DNA from: Candidatus Dormiibacterota bacterium
GTDB lineage: Bacteria > Chloroflexota > Dormibacteria > UBA8260
Assembly: GCA_955652545.1 (NCBI GenBank)
Contig: CATPCA010000006.1
Span: 1-6,600, forward strand
Reading direction: 5' to 3'
DNA length: 6,600 nt
In this document: positions 6,327 to 6,600 of the stretch, one piece after another
How positions within the stretch are numbered: position 1 is the first letter of the stretch
Layout of the letters: every line of letters starts with the position of its first letter
Notes under the pieces: generated by a model
Told to the model about the DNA's origin: nothing
Seen by the model: only the letters and a program-made list of their open reading frames with translations
The model's database searches: none
Translations under genes and position numbers: made by a program

Positions 6327-6600
6327 TCAGCTCACCGCGCGTCCGTGGCGTCCCTCACCACCAGCGAAGCGCTGCGCACCCTGTGCCGTTTCGCCGCTGT
6401 TGATCACCGCGATGCCGCGCCGCGTTTCGTTGATGAGGGCGTCAGCTGTCGACGATGACCACTGCTCGTACACGGACATGCGGTCGCTGCGCATGCACGT
6501 CTGGGGCAGCGCCGTCAGCTGGCGCGCGAGGCTCAGTCCTTCCTGCAGTGCCTGCCCATCCGGCACCACGCGGTTGGCGAGTCCCATCAGCAGCGCCTCC
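6327..6600 (-). CDS. Enoyl-CoA hydratase/isomerase (crotonase) family protein, C-terminal part
   Basis: The minus-strand frame is open to the window edge (first complete codon at 6599), so the gene begins outside; the ATG at 6587 is internal. The visible 90 residues read EALLMGLANRVVPDG, then a helix with LARQLTALPQTCMRSDRMSV, and end with ETRRGIAVINSGETAQGAQRF and GEGRHGRAVS. This is the C-terminal helical region of crotonase-fold enzymes, which in many members hydrate enoyl-CoA thioesters in fatty-acid or aromatic-acid breakdown. The GLxNRVVP motif and the GxGRHG end are typical of enoyl-CoA hydratases. The oxyanion-hole and catalytic glutamate regions lie outside, so the exact reaction cannot be assigned. 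The gene precedes the MFS remnant on the same strand and is unrelated by function to the housekeeping cluster. Confidence 0.92.
   Translation of the reverse strand, partial: EALLMGLANRVVPDGQALQEGLSLARQLTALPQTCMRSDRMSVYEQWSSSTADALINETRRGIAVINSGETAQGAQRFAGGEGRHGRAVS

Noticed and set aside
5342..6403. Plus-strand open frame of 353 codons across the rpsU leader, MFS remnant and crotonase end
   Set aside because: The minus strand carries the recognisable bS21, MFS and crotonase sequences. This frame is rich in His, Arg and Pro, as expected for a shadow.

Overview
This GC-rich window (well over 60% GC by eye, with strong G/C preference at third codon positions) is mostly an ordinary bacterial housekeeping cluster. 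The core reads leftward: rpsU (bS21), ybeY (rRNA-maturation endoribonuclease), pth (peptidyl-tRNA hydrolase) and mfd (transcription-repair coupling factor). The left edge holds the end of a rightward sensor histidine kinase gene. The right edge holds the end of a leftward crotonase-family gene and a broken major-facilitator (MFS) transporter gene. The presence of bS21, absent from most Actinobacteria as far as I recall, together with the very high GC and the pth-mfd pairing, suggests a high-GC terrabacterial lineage such as Chloroflexota or Dormibacterota. This is a weak inference from gene content, not a phylogenetic result.

Layout. Positions 1-600 (+): C-terminal part of a histidine kinase. 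A 20-base convergent gap separates it from mfd (621-4145, -). The mfd start overlaps the 3' end of pth (4129-4704, -) by 17 bases, and one base separates pth from ybeY (4706-5155, -). The 86-base rpsU-ybeY spacer contains a perfect 11-bp stem-loop and a 10-bp palindrome. rpsU (5242-5424, -) has an unusually long Shine-Dalgarno match preceded by a small hairpin, and a possible -10 box lies farther upstream. Next are the MFS remnant (5540-6294, -) and the crotonase fragment (6327-6600, -). Intergenic space is short everywhere; no stretch over 300 bases lacks a gene.

How the genes relate. rpsU, ybeY and pth serve ribosome function, rRNA processing and quality control, and peptidyl-tRNA recycling. 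Mfd clears stalled RNA polymerase and recruits UvrA. The very tight ybeY/pth/mfd spacing indicates one transcript with translational coupling. rpsU probably heads the unit, with its high expression set apart from the rest by the stem-loop after its stop codon.

I found no RNA genes, CRISPR arrays, insertion sequences or new multi-gene system. The points most worth a second look are the MFS gene that jumps from its second membrane segment to just before its seventh with a frame change, the rpsU leader and trailer structures, a Pth active-site loop that departs from the usual His-Asn, and a repeated Arg-rich linker in Mfd.
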